Origin: Paulinella micropora
Lineage: Eukaryota; Cercozoa; Imbricatea; Euglyphida
Direction of reading: 5' to 3'
Length of the DNA stretch: 21,427 bases
Assembly: GCA_009731375.1 (NCBI GenBank)
Contig: BJOX01000377.1
Coordinates: 3,216 to 24,642, forward strand
The translations under genes and the position numbers were made by a program. This document shows, one piece after another, positions 1 to 8,791 of the stretch. Every line of letters starts with the position of its first letter. Positions within the stretch are counted from its first letter, which is position 1. Under the pieces are notes generated by a model. It saw nothing but the letters and a program-made list of their open reading frames with translations, had not been told where the DNA came from and did not search any database.

Positions 1-96
1 TTTTTCATGAGTTTCTATCGCTATCCCCCCTACTTTTGGCTGGTTGCTGTTGTTTTTGTGGCTGTGTCGCGACTTATATTGTCGGTAGCGGGGGTG
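1..96 (+). repeat. Direct repeat, copy A (partner at 358-453)
   Basis: The first 96 bases of the window recur at 358-453 in the same orientation. By eye there is a single substitution (TTATATT here, TTATGTT there). The offset is 357 bases, so the unit may be a tandem duplication whose first copy is cut by the window edge. The repeat ends in a GGTAGCGGGGGTG stretch followed in both copies by purine-rich sequence. No coding potential is supported; frames through it give low-complexity peptides. Confidence 0.95.
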
Positions 97-357
97 CAAA
101 AGAAAAGAAAGGATTTTGGCATTCAGGACACTGCCATAACGCAAATATTTGCGTGAATTCCGAAAAAATCATATCAGCATCAACATCGAGACTGGGGCTA
201 GCCACCCTGCAAATATGAGATCCCAACTCCTCCTGCTTCCCACAAACCATGGTTTATTCCGACAGGGTGCCAAAATGGTAGGAGGGGGGGAGGGGGGCTC
301 GCGTCGCTTCCGGTATGAGTGTTTTTGCCGCTGTTTTTTTTCCTTTTGTTTTATTTT
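97..357. other. Spacer between direct repeats, no gene seen
   Basis: This 261-base stretch separates the two direct-repeat copies. It contains a G-rich tract near 281-298 and a T-rich tract near 335-360 that runs into copy B. Short frames cross it on both strands but none shows coding character. It may be the remainder of a 357-base tandem unit. Confidence 0.5.
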
Positions 358-453
358 TTTTTCATGAGTTTCTATCGCTATCCCCCCTACTTTTGGCTGG
401 TTGCTGTTGTTTTTGTGGCTGTGTCGCGACTTATGTTGTCGGTAGCGGGGGTG
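358..453 (+). repeat. Direct repeat, copy B (partner at 1-96)
   Basis: Second copy of the 96-base repeat. It lies about 50 bases upstream of the first recognisable exon of the gene at 502-2286, so the duplication may sit in that gene's 5' region or in an upstream intron: a TTTTTAG acceptor-like sequence follows at 488-494. Confidence 0.95.
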
Positions 454-501
454 GGGAGGGGGGAGTAGCCAGGCTGATGTTGAATACTTTTTAGTTTGCT
501 G

Positions 502-2286
502 ATGAAGCATTACACCGATGACGGCAAGCTGCGGGAGACCGCGGCGGTGATCGGGGTGTATCTCACCCGCTACAACAATTTCAAGTTGGACGAGGTCACG
601 CAAGTGGAGACTTCGGAGGGGGAAGTTTCCCAAAACGCTCCTGGGTAAATTCATGATTGCTTCTGCCTGCATTTTCTTTCTTTTGCTAATAGGCTGGCAA
701 TCACTTTTCCTGATGATTGGCGCAGCAAGAACAAGTATGAGATAAACCGAGGTATATTTTTCTCACATGCACTAGGTTCCGAAGACGGATTCCGGGACGG
801 GTTCCGGAGACGTGTTCCGGGGGGGGGGGGTTGAAATGCCCTCATAATATTATTAATATTTGAAATAATATGTATATTCTGATTATAGTACACTCAGATT
901 CGTGTACTTTGTTTGAGGTTCTCATCGCTCCATCCTGGCGCTTCGCGACTTGGATCCGGATAGCACGGGTGATAAGAAGCAGGAGTTTCAGTTGTTGAAT
1001 TTTTATTGGTTCAACCTGAAGCATTCCTGTCTTTTGCTTCCGTCTCCATTGAACTTTAATAACCAAGTCAAACCCATGCTCTTGCCCCTTGTCGGGAACC
1101 CGACCAATCCCGAGATTTTGCGCAAGTGGAGAAAGAAGGAGATTTTGCTGATCCAGGAAGCGAACCGGGTAAAATTATGTTGCCTTTGCTTTGCACGTTG
1201 CTTTATTTTTTGCATTCTTAATTATGTTGCCTTTGCTCTGCAGCGCAAGAGGGAGCTCACTCACCTGGGGGAACCTCGGTCTTCGTCACGAGTAAAGAAA
1301 TTGAAGCATGGTATGTTTGCTTTACATTTAAGCGTTATGTCATGACAGCATTGTAGACATACATATATATCACAACTTTGCGTTCTTTTTTTTTCTTTTT
1401 TTTTTTTAATGTGAACAGGAAGTTTGGCGGAGAATGAGATCGTCGGAGAACTTCAGGAGGAAGAGATTCAGCCGGAGCCTAAATCAAGCAAGAAGTCTCC
1501 AAAAGGTATTTCTTTTTCTTTCTTTGTCTTCTTTTCATCTTCTTCCTCATTCTCGTCTTCCTTGTCATCAAGCAAACGTCAGATTTCTCTGTAGGGGGAA
1601 AGGCCACGAAGACTGGCAGAAACAAAAATGTATCAAAATCGTTTGTTTGTGTGTGTGTGCAAAAATCAACACATATACAATGATGCTTAGGAGACTGCAG
1701 CTGGTGGCGTGTCAGAGGAAGGAGTCAGATCAATCCTTAACACCATGCTGGAGGCTCACAGCAAGAAGCTGTTGGCAGACATGGCCAAGGCTAAGGAAGA
1801 GGAAAGGAAGGAAAGAGAGAAGGAAAGGGAGAAGGAGAGGAAGGAAAGGGAGAAGGAGAGGAATGAAAGGGAGAAGGAGAAGAAGGAAAGAGAGAAGAAG
1901 GAGAAGGAGGAAAGAGAGAAGCAGAAGGAGAAGGAGAAGGAGAAGGAGAGGCTTGCCAAGGAAAAAGAGGAGAAGGAGAGGCTTGCCAAGGGAAAAGAGA
2001 AGAATAAACAGAACAGGAAGAAAAGAGGTAAGACTGAAGTAAACGATGAGGCAGACGAAGAAGATACTGAAGAAGAGCAAGAGCGCCAAAGAGCAGAAAA
2101 ACTAACAAAAACAAACATAATAACGAGACTAGCGATATTGCAAAACTTCTTGCTATATTGCAAGCTCGTGATTCTTGTGTAAACACCACACCTCCCCGGA
2201 ACGTTAACGTCACGCCCAGCACCCACACTAACTCATCACCTTGGTTTGAGTTTGCTCTAGCATCAATGGCATTGAATCACAAATAA
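502..2286 (+). CDS. Multi-exon hypothetical protein with Glu/Lys/Arg-rich coiled coil
   Basis: I do not recognise the family. Exons, read from GT-AG borders and phase: 502-644, 693-751, 918-1168, 1244-1310, 1419-1505, 1595-1629, 1691-2027 and 2078-2286. Phases agree at every junction and the total is 1188 bases, 395 codons plus TAA. The ATG at 502 is the first possible start in frame; TTTTTAG just upstream (488-494) could be an acceptor, so the true start may lie further 5'. The N-terminal 150 residues look globular, including LAITFPDDWRSKNKYEINR and an aromatic stretch FYWFNLKHS. A basic linker follows, then about 80 residues of strongly charged E/K/R heptad-like sequence (about 1780-2010) that should form a long coiled coil or single helix, then a Asn/Thr-rich tail ending FALASMALNHK. 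The last intron (2028-2077) is uncertain: its donor AGAG|GTAAGA is strong, but its acceptor is purine-rich and the frame before it stays open. A frameshift near 2097-2100 would also reach the tail frame. AATAAA occurs at 2653-2658. Coiled-coil and charge content suggest a scaffold or nucleic-acid-associated protein, which is inference only. Confidence 0.72.
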
Positions 2287-2955
2287 TACATGTGTATGCA
2301 TGCAAAGGTAGGCTATCCTCGCTCGTACATGCAATCAGCTTGTTTTTTTTTTTAGGCACTTGGAGATACACTTTGATCTTTTTGATGCCTGCGTGTGCAC
2401 GTGAGCACCTATCATTCAGATCAATTTCAAATCCAACTAAGCTTCTGTAATATTATAATAATTAGTTAATATTTGCTTAAAACGATATGTGTGCAAATCA
2501 ATTGCATCTTCGTTGCATGCTTCTCTCCGTTCCACTCCTCCGCCCCTACCCCTACCCTACCGACACGTCCCCCTACCTAAAAAAAACTAAGTCCGCAAGC
2601 TAATTTGTGAGTAGAAGTGAGGAAAATAAAGTAAAATAATGCTATAATGATAAATAAAGCTGGTTTCCTTTGTTATCGCAACGGCACGCTGTTATATTCT
2701 GATTGCCGACACCAAATAAACATAGAAAAATCGTCGTAAAACGTGGTTTCGGACCGGTTAAAAATCAGTCTTTTTTTTGAAGTTAAAGTGATTTAACATT
2801 AATAAAAACACTTTTTATTATCATTCCTATGCTTTCTACAAACAGTGGAAGCAATATAAATAAGCTCCTGTTAGTTTGGGAGAAATTGACATAATGTCTT
2901 GAAAAAATTCGGAAAAAGTGACCCCCCCCCTAGTTAGCCGTTTTCTTTGTTTATA
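2287..2955. other. 3' flank of the host gene, no gene seen
   Basis: AT-rich unique sequence after the TAA at 2284-2286. It includes a T-run at 2342-2355 and AATAAA-type signals, the best at 2653-2658, suitable for poly(A) addition of the upstream gene. A short C-run lies near 2923-2931. No open frame of coding character is visible. It ends where homology to the downstream LTR-like repeat begins. Confidence 0.5.
2653..2658 (+). promoter_or_regulatory. Candidate polyadenylation signal AATAAA
   Basis: AATAAA about 370 bases after the proposed stop codon of the gene at 502-2286. Other AATAAA-like hexamers occur nearby in this AT-rich flank, so the choice is tentative. Confidence 0.3.
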
Positions 2956-3329
2956 ACGAGTTTGTTGCAGTTGGGGAATTTCAAGTCAGTCTGGAAAAAA
3001 AATAATATGCCACTATACCTGGTGTGTTGCTTATTTTACCTATCAACAATTATGACTGTGGACTGGAAATAGCGCTCAAAGGAAATAAAGCTCAGATATG
3101 GGGAAAAAGGCAATAGTCAACATTTTCTAAAAAGTTAACCGGTAAAGGGAAATAAATTGATCTGTTAACGGCAGTTGAAAACGTAACAACTACAAGTTAT
3201 GACAGTTGATAAATAAACGGAAAAATGTAGTAACGGAACTAAAAATAGAAGTATAAACTTGAAGTAAAAACTTGAAGAAAGTTTAACAGAATATTAATGT
3301 TTCGGTCCGGTACGGTATTCATTCCGATA
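2956..3329 (-). repeat. LTR-like direct repeat, 3' copy of the minus-strand element
   Basis: About 374 bases that match 14390-14777 in the same orientation. By eye there are roughly a dozen substitutions over the last 330 bases plus several small indels (for example a 5-base difference near 3188/14635), giving about 95% identity outside indels. Homology starts sharply at ACGAGTTTGTTGCAG and ends at CATTCCGATA. It lies 3' of the integrase C-terminus, as a 3' LTR should. On the minus strand the inner edge abuts a G-run (C-run on plus, from 3331), which is where a polypurine tract would be expected. However, the other copy also has a C-run 18 bases beyond its end, so the run may belong to the repeat. 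Confidence 0.75.
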
Positions 3330-3330
3330 A

Positions 3331-3394
3331 CCCCCCCCCCCCCCCCCCCCCCCCCCCNNNNNNNNNNATTCCCAAAACCCCCCCCCCCCCCCCC
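3331..3394. repeat. Poly-C tracts with 10-base assembly gap
   Basis: C-run at 3331-3357, ten N at 3358-3367, ATTCCCAAAA, then a C-run at 3378-3394. The gap length is a placeholder and the true C-tract length is unknown. Frames translating this as poly-Gly are artefacts. Confidence 0.95.
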
Positions 3395-3827
3395 GGACCA
3401 TAACGCAAGGTTGGAGTTGCGATCGAAACGAATCGTAAGAGATGATTGACCAATTGATATGTAAATAAGTATAAAAAGAAAACGAATCAAAAAGATTGCA
3501 GATGTAGATCAATGCGCGATATGTGCGTGCGTATATGTGTCAACGCATTGATCAAGGTAGCATTAACATGCAGAGGCAGGACGGATATAGTGTACCCAAT
3601 CATACATCATGACGGAGCATAAGGCCAACACTATCACTACGTGTTCAAAGCGGTAAATAATATTGTGTGACCTGCCTTAGCCTATTCGAAATAGCAGTTG
3701 CCTATAAAAATATGTGAATATGACTATCGTACATACCTGTAGAAAATACTAACTTGTTGGATGGTATATGAAGTGGGAAAGGAGATAGAGTCCGTCGGGA
3801 GTCTAAAAGCAAAAACTACTTGAGAGT
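3395..3827. other. Non-coding stretch between LTR-like repeat and pol end
   Basis: Unique AT-rich sequence of about 430 bases, lying 3' of the pol stop codon on the minus strand. I see no coding frame, repeat or RNA gene. It is presumably the element's 3' untranslated region or unrecognised LTR sequence hidden by the adjacent gap. Confidence 0.45.
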
Positions 3828-4892
3828 CTACTTCGATCTCAGTTTGAAAATATGAAAATCGTACTTCTTACCGTTGTAAGGTTTGCGTAAACGTTTGAGT
3901 TGTTCGGGAATGATATAGCCTTTAGCTTTGTAGTTGGAGCTTGGCTTGAACTGGATATCCCGATGCACGACCTGATCGTTCTCGCTTTCGAGTGTCATCT
4001 TCTTCCAGGAGTTGAGAGGCTTCGTCCATTGGAGATGCGTTGGTCCCTCCGTGATTGTGCCGTCCGGATGGGCAACCGGCTCCACGTAAACTGGGCGGTA
4101 CTGCATATTAGATAGCGAAGTGATGCCGAGCTGATGGACGCGGAAGTCGTCGCGATCGTCTGTGGGGTCTTCATCCATGATCATCCCTAACTTGAGCAAG
4201 CCATCGTCGATGAAGGCTATCACCTCACCAACAACAGTCCTTCTGGTCGTCATTGTGCGCCTGATTCTGGACACGGTCGATGGCCTGAGCCAGATCGGTT
4301 GGGGCCGTGTAGGGGCTGATGTGTGCAATGTCAATTTTGCGGAGGACCTTGTTGGTGTGCTCGTGCCGGAGGCGAAAGGTGATATTGGAAAGTTTTTCCA
4401 ATATAATGTAAGGGCCGTCGTGTTGGAGAACAGAAGAGGCGGGAATACCTTTGGTTGACTGCTTGGGGCAATAGACGGTGACTGGTCACCCACCTTCCAA
4501 TCGGGTAGCTTGCGTCGCCGTTGCTTGTTCTTCTGCTCGTTGGCAGCCGTGTGCGTGAAGGAGGCGTATTCCTTGACATACGCCGTGACAGCAATCCGAG
4601 CTAAGCGGAGAGTGTCGAGTTGGTCCGATGTCTGGACGGTCGTCGAACCAGACTTAGTCATTGCGGCGGTTGATCGAGCCGCGCGTTCAGCAATGACGTC
4701 GGGAGAATCGAAGATATCGATAGATGTACGTGGCTGGCGAGCCATCAAATTACCTTCAAAAGCGGATACGCTGGTGGCGGTAGAAACGTAAGTGTTCTGC
4801 GAGAACGACATAGCTGACATGGCCTTGGACCAAGGCTTCTTGTCTTTGTCTGCGAGTGCCTGGATGGCGCGGCGGAGGGATGAACTTATTTT
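3828..4892 (-). pseudogene. Integrase C-terminal part and pol tail (broken)
   Basis: The C-terminal half of a Ty3/gypsy integrase. From the 5' side (about 4886) it shows SSLRRAIQALADKD, a conserved Trp, an SQNTYVSTAT segment and SAFE...ARQPR, the usual region just after the catalytic Glu. A basic segment and the motif LPDWKVGD follow (about 4484). There the frame shifts by one. The GPY/F-type module (DGPYIILEKL, later HISPY) is read in another frame from about 4480 to 4225, where that frame stops. The first frame resumes with VVGEVIAFIDDG and continues to the stop at 3828. The two shifts compensate, so the element is decayed or the assembly has indels. The last 130 residues (acidic, then WTKPLNSWKK, ending KYDFHIFKLRSK) are an unrecognised tail; no clear chromodomain is seen. 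Its upstream half is at 9768-10723. Confidence 0.85.
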
Positions 4893-6100
4893 TTCAGGTG
4901 TTGAAAATTTTTGCAGGGATTCGACGAAAATTTCCGGGGGTGACAAATTTTTCCGGGACCCGACAAATTTTTGTCAGGTCCCGGAAAAATTTGTCATACC
5001 CGACAAAAAATTGTGATACCCGACAAAATTTTGTCGGGCCCGACAATTTTTTTTTTTTGCCAGGAACTGACAAAACTTACTAATAGTCGGGACCCGACAA
5101 AAAAAAATAATAATAAATTAAAAAAATGTCAGGTCCTGGAAAAAGTTTTGCGTGCCTGGACACAAATGTTTTTCCCATACCTGACAAATTCTGTCGGGAC
5201 CCTGCATTTTTTTCCAGGATCTGACTTTTTTTTTTCGGGTCCCGGCAAATGAACAGAGAAATTTTTTTTGCCGGGACCCGACAAAAAAAAAAAAAAAAAA
5301 AAAAACAGATCCTGGAAAAAGTTTTGCTCGCCTGGAAAAATATTATTTCGATACCTGACACATTTTGTCGGACCTGGCACATTTTCCCCTGGGAAACTGA
5401 CCAATTTTGTCGGGACCCGGCAAATATTTATTTCTTCCCTGGTTTCGGAAAATTTTTTTTGGTTCAGGGGTTTTTTGTTTTTTGGCTATAAGCAGCAAAA
5501 GTTTTCGGGTCCTGACAATTTGTTCCTGTTTTCCGCAAAATTTGCCGGGACCCGGAAAATAAATATTTTTCCCGGAGTAGGCAATTTTTTTCAGGACTTG
5601 ACTAAATTGTCGAAAGATGAAAATATTTTCATTTCCTGGAAAAATTTGTCAGTACCTCAAACATTTTTCAGGATTTGGAAATATATTTTGCTTTTCCTGA
5701 ACCTGACAATATTTCCTGGTTACGGCAAAATTTGCCGGGACCCGGAAAATAAATAATTTTCCTGGAGTAGGCAATTATTTTCAGGACCTCACAAAAATTG
5801 TCGAGAGCTGAAAATATTTTCATTTCCTGGAAAAGTTTGTCAGGACCTCAAACATTTTTCAGGATTTGGAAATATATTTTGCTTTTCCTGAACCTGACAA
5901 TTTTTCCTGGTTCCGGCAAAATTTGCCGGGACCCGGAAAATAAATAATTTTCCTGGAGTAGGCAAGTATTTTGAGGCCTTCACAAAAATTGTCGAGAACT
6001 GGACCAACCTGCCGAATCCCGAGAAACCTTTTCAGGATCTGGAAAAAGTTGCTGTATATAGGAAAAAATTGTCAGAACCCGGCAAATGTTTACTGGTGGT
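4893..6100. repeat. Degenerate GGGACCC-core palindromic repeat array, left block
   Basis: Short units of alternating AT-rich spacer (AAAATTTTT-like) and a GC core every 20-40 bases. Cores include GTCGGGACCCGAC, CCGGGACCCGG, GTCGGGCCCGAC and CAGGACCTG-like variants, nearly all of them odd- or even-centred palindromes. A-runs and T-runs interrupt it (for example 5048-5058 and 5282-5303). Translated frames through it give only repetitive, unconvincing peptides. Confidence 0.85.
5537..6010 (+). repeat. Higher-order tandem repeat, about 190 bases
   Basis: Within the left block, units beginning AAAATTTGCCGGGACCCGG start at 5537, 5727 and 5918, giving periods of 190 and 191 bases. Each continues through AAATAAAT, GGAGTAGGCAA, AAAATATTTTCATTTCCTGG, TTTTTCAGGATTTGG and TTTTCCTGAACCTGAC in the same order. 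The third unit is readable to about 6000, where it diverges. This is a satellite-like higher-order arrangement of the shorter palindromic units. Confidence 0.9.
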
Positions 6101-6538
6101 GAAAAGCACCTCATTTTTCTGGCAGGATTCTGGCGGCGAAATTTGCGCAATTCCCCTGCAAAAACGGTTGGTCCGTTCTGGCCGGGAAAAGTTACATTCG
6201 ACGTTTCAGGCCAGGCGCTATCAGAATCTGCAATAAAAATTTTTCAGGTGGGCGGTGGCATCGAAAGAAAAACAGCACTGTTGAAAAAAAACCAGGAATT
6301 GCAAAGTTCCGGCTTTTTTGACCATGTGATTTTGGTTCAGTTTCAAGCGACCCCAAAATTCTCAACAGCTTCCTTTTTCAGAATGGAAGGTGGGTTTCTT
6401 TTTGCCTCCTTTTGCTACTGCAATGCATGCAACAATTTGCTTCTACACCACTTTTGTGCAACTTGTTAGCTTGTTGCTGCTGCTGTTGTTAGTTTTTTTT
6501 CCAGGCGTGTTACTTGGATTTTTTTTTTTGGGCTGCAG
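6101..6538. other. Semi-unique stretch, no firm gene
   Basis: Sequence between the repeat array and the CT microsatellites. A plus-strand frame (6086-6469) stays open for 127 codons, and the part around 6200-6300 has mildly protein-like composition, but T-runs, lack of homology and absence of clear borders leave it unsupported. Pyrimidine tracts followed by AG at 6378-6380, 6502-6504 and 6537-6538 look like splice acceptors, so this could be intron sequence of the candidate exon at 6539-6585. Confidence 0.3.
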
Positions 6539-6585
6539 AATCGAGCGAGCGCGGAGAAAAGAGCGTTTAAGACGTTGTTAAAACG
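6539..6585 (+). CDS. Candidate 47-base internal exon
   Basis: A T-rich tract ending GGGCTGCAG (acceptor AG at 6537-6538) precedes 47 bases that read NRASAEKRAFKTLLKR, followed by GTAAGC (donor at 6586). Both splice borders fit consensus, and the composition differs from the surrounding repeats. The downstream intron would begin with the CT microsatellite. It could join the coding fragment at 8792-9315 (+), which also follows an acceptor, but phases cannot be confirmed and no function can be given. Confidence 0.35.
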
Positions 6586-6590
6586 GTAAG

Positions 6591-6630
<40 letters not shown>

Positions 6631-6637
6631 TGACCTC

Positions 6638-6686
<49 letters not shown>

Positions 6687-6770
6687 TTGGTCGGTCGGTC
6701 GGTCGGTCGATCGATCGGTTGGTTGGTTGGTTGGTTGGTTGGTTGCTTGGTTGCTTGGTTGCTTGGTTGC

Positions 6771-6831
<61 letters not shown>

Positions 6832-6841
6832 NNNNNNNNNN

Positions 6842-6917
<76 letters not shown>

Positions 6918-7002
6918 CTCTCTCTGGTCGGTTGGTCGGTTGGTCGGTTGGTTGCTTGGTTGCTTGGTTGCTTGGTTGCTTGGTTGCCTGGTTGCTTCTT
7001 TT

Positions 7003-7049
<47 letters not shown>

Positions 7050-7402
7050 CTCTCTCTCTCTCTCTCTGTCTGAGACTCTCTCTCTCTCTCTCTCTCTCGC
7101 TCTCTCTATCTCTCTCTTTCTTCTTCTCCTTCTTCTCCTCCTTCTCTTCCTTCTTCTCTTCGACCCCCTCCTTCTTCTCCTCCTTCTCCTTCTCCTTCTC
7201 TCTCTCTCTTCTCTCTCTTCTCTCTCTTCTCTCTCTTCTCTCTCTTCTCTCTCTTCTCTCTCTTCTCTCTTTTCTCTTCTCTCTCTTCTCTCTCTCTTCT
7301 CTCTTCTCTCTCTCTTCTCTCTCTCTTCTTTCTCTCTCTTCTCTCTCTTCTCTCACTTCTCTCACTTCTCTCTCTTCTCTCTCTTCTCTCTCTACTTTGT
7401 CT
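6591..7402 (+). repeat. Compound CT / GGTC / GGTT / TTC microsatellite
   Basis: CT runs enclose two near-identical tetranucleotide blocks. Block 1 (about 6684-6771) runs GGTC, then GATC, then GGTT, then GGTTGCTT. Block 2 (about 6925-6998) runs GGTCGGTT, then GGTTGCTT. The 7120-7400 part becomes CTTCTC / CTCTCTT. A 10-base gap interrupts the CT run at 6832-6841. Long frames here encode Ser-Leu or Arg-Glu repeats on the two strands and are microsatellite artefacts. Confidence 0.95.
6832..6841. other. Assembly gap (10 N)
   Basis: Ten N inside the CT microsatellite; the size is a placeholder. Confidence 0.99.
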
Positions 7403-7429
7403 GTTTTGCGTTAAATTCCGGAAATCACG

Positions 7430-7740
7430 CGTTGAAGTCAGGAAAATTTCCGGAACCAGGAAATTTTTTTCGATACCTGGGAAAAATTTTCGAGATCCGG
7501 GAAAGTTTTTCGGAACCTGAAAAATATTCTGGGAAATTTTCAGGACCCGGAAAAGGTTTTTGGAACCTGAAAAATATTTTAAGAAATTTCCGGGATCCGC
7601 GGCCGGAAAAGTTTTCCGACATACGGAAAAATTTCCGGAATCCGAAAAAGTTTTTTGACATCCAAGAAAAATTCCGAGATCCAGAAAAAAAATTCCGGGA
7701 TCCAGAAAAAATTTCCGGGACCCGAAAAACGTTTCCTGCT
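7430..7740. repeat. GGGACCC-core repeat, internal block 1
   Basis: Same AT-spacer/GC-core structure as 4893-6100, with cores such as CAGGACCCGG, CGGGATCCG, TCCGGAATCCGA and CCGGGACCCG every 20-30 bases. It lies between the CT microsatellite and the TAG microsatellite that begins the inverted repeat. It has many GATCC-type cores, so it is a divergent subfamily. Confidence 0.8.
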
Positions 7741-7743
7741 CTT

Positions 7744-7744
7744 G

Positions 7745-7793
<49 letters not shown>

Positions 7794-7817
7794 CAGTAGT
7801 AGTAGTAGTAGTAGTAA

Positions 7818-7883
<66 letters not shown>

Positions 7884-8059
7884 CCTCCGCCTGAGTTTCA
7901 ACATTGTACACTTGGATGTATATGTTATTAACTATAATTTGTAATTGCATAATGGATACGCAAATGTATTAATGTAATTCTATATGAATTGATGTAATAT
8001 TGTATAAATCATCTATCCTCGGTTATGGTTTACATCTACCTTTTGGAAATGCAGCATGG

Positions 8060-8143
<84 letters not shown>

Positions 8144-8391
8144 CTGCTGTGCTGTTTCTGGGTATTTGCTTTTAACCCCCGTCTGGATTATGATTGATCG
8201 ACTTGTTCGACATCTATGCATATTTCATCAATTCATATAGTATTACATTAATGCATTTGCGTATCCATTATGCAATTAGACATTATAGTTAATTACATAC
8301 ATCCACGTATACAATGTTGAACTCAGGCGGAGACTACTACTTCTACTACTACTACTACTACTACTACTATTACTACTCCTGCTGCTGCTGC
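7744..8391. repeat. Large inverted repeat with microsatellite-bearing arms
   Basis: The left arm 7884-7997 starts CCTCCGCCTGAGTTTCAACA and is the reverse complement, with scattered mismatches and indels, of the right arm 8217-8332. Shared blocks include GCATAATGGATACGCAAATG, ATTAATGTAAT and ATATGAATTGATG. Outside the arms the symmetry continues: (TAG)n at 7744-7883 faces (CTA)n at 8333-8391. The loop (7998-8216) contains a CT microsatellite. A transcript or single strand could form a long hairpin. It could be a foldback element, or two copies of one repeat inserted head to head. Confidence 0.9.
8064..8144 (+). repeat. CT microsatellite in the inverted-repeat loop
   Basis: A CT dinucleotide run with a few CTTT interruptions, inside the loop between the inverted-repeat arms. 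Confidence 0.95.
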
Positions 8392-8436
8392 TAGACTGTG
8401 CCGTACCCTACCTTATTGCTACCCTACCACTGCCTT

Positions 8437-8462
8437 TTTCTCTTTCTCTCTCTCTCTCTCTG

Positions 8463-8522
<60 letters not shown>
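8437..8522 (+). repeat. CT microsatellite
   Basis: Near-pure CT run with single GTC and ATC interruptions at its left end. It lies between the right inverted-repeat arm and another GGGACCC-core block. Confidence 0.95.
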
Positions 8523-8524
<2 letters not shown>

Positions 8525-8574
8525 GTAATGCTTTCTCCTTGTCTCACCTCCTGCCTGGCTCTGCCTGGGGTTAT

Positions 8575-8750
8575 GTGCCGGGACGCGAAAAAAATTTCCT
8601 GTTGTTGACAAATTTTCCCGGAACCTGCAAAAATCTTTCAGCACCCAAAATAATGTTTTAGGACCCGGAATCATTCTTCAAGACCCGGAAAAAATTCCTG
8701 AACCCGCAAAAATTTGCAGGATTCGCAAAATGTCACGGGACTTTTCGTGT
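8575..8750. repeat. GGGACCC-core repeat, internal block 2
   Basis: Short block with cores GCCGGGACGCG, CCCGGAACC, AGGACCCGG, AAGACCCGG and CACGGGAC separated by AT-rich spacers. It directly precedes the broken gene at 8792-9315. Confidence 0.75.
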
Positions 8751-8791
8751 CCTCTTCCTGTTGCTGTTTGCTTAGACTAACTCTCGCAGGA

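Noticed and set aside
1434-2228. Arg-rich plus-strand frame and Leu- or Ser-rich minus-strand frames over the coiled-coil exon
   Set aside because: Out-of-frame shadows of the purine-rich Glu/Lys/Arg codons; only the chosen frame joins in phase with the other exons.
3330-3394. Poly-G on the minus strand as a classic polypurine tract
   Set aside because: A C-run also lies just outside the other LTR-like copy, so the tract may be part of the repeat; it is not safe evidence for a polypurine tract.
5080-5756. Phe/Pro/Gly-rich frames through the palindromic repeat
   Set aside because: Similar peptides appear on both strands and shift frame at each A or T run; they reflect repeat structure, not a protein.
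6466-7944. Long frames in CT, GGTT and TAG repeats (Arg-Glu, Ser-Leu, Val, Ser or Thr homopolymers)
   Set aside because: They are translations of microsatellites, open on several frames of both strands, and cross an assembly gap.
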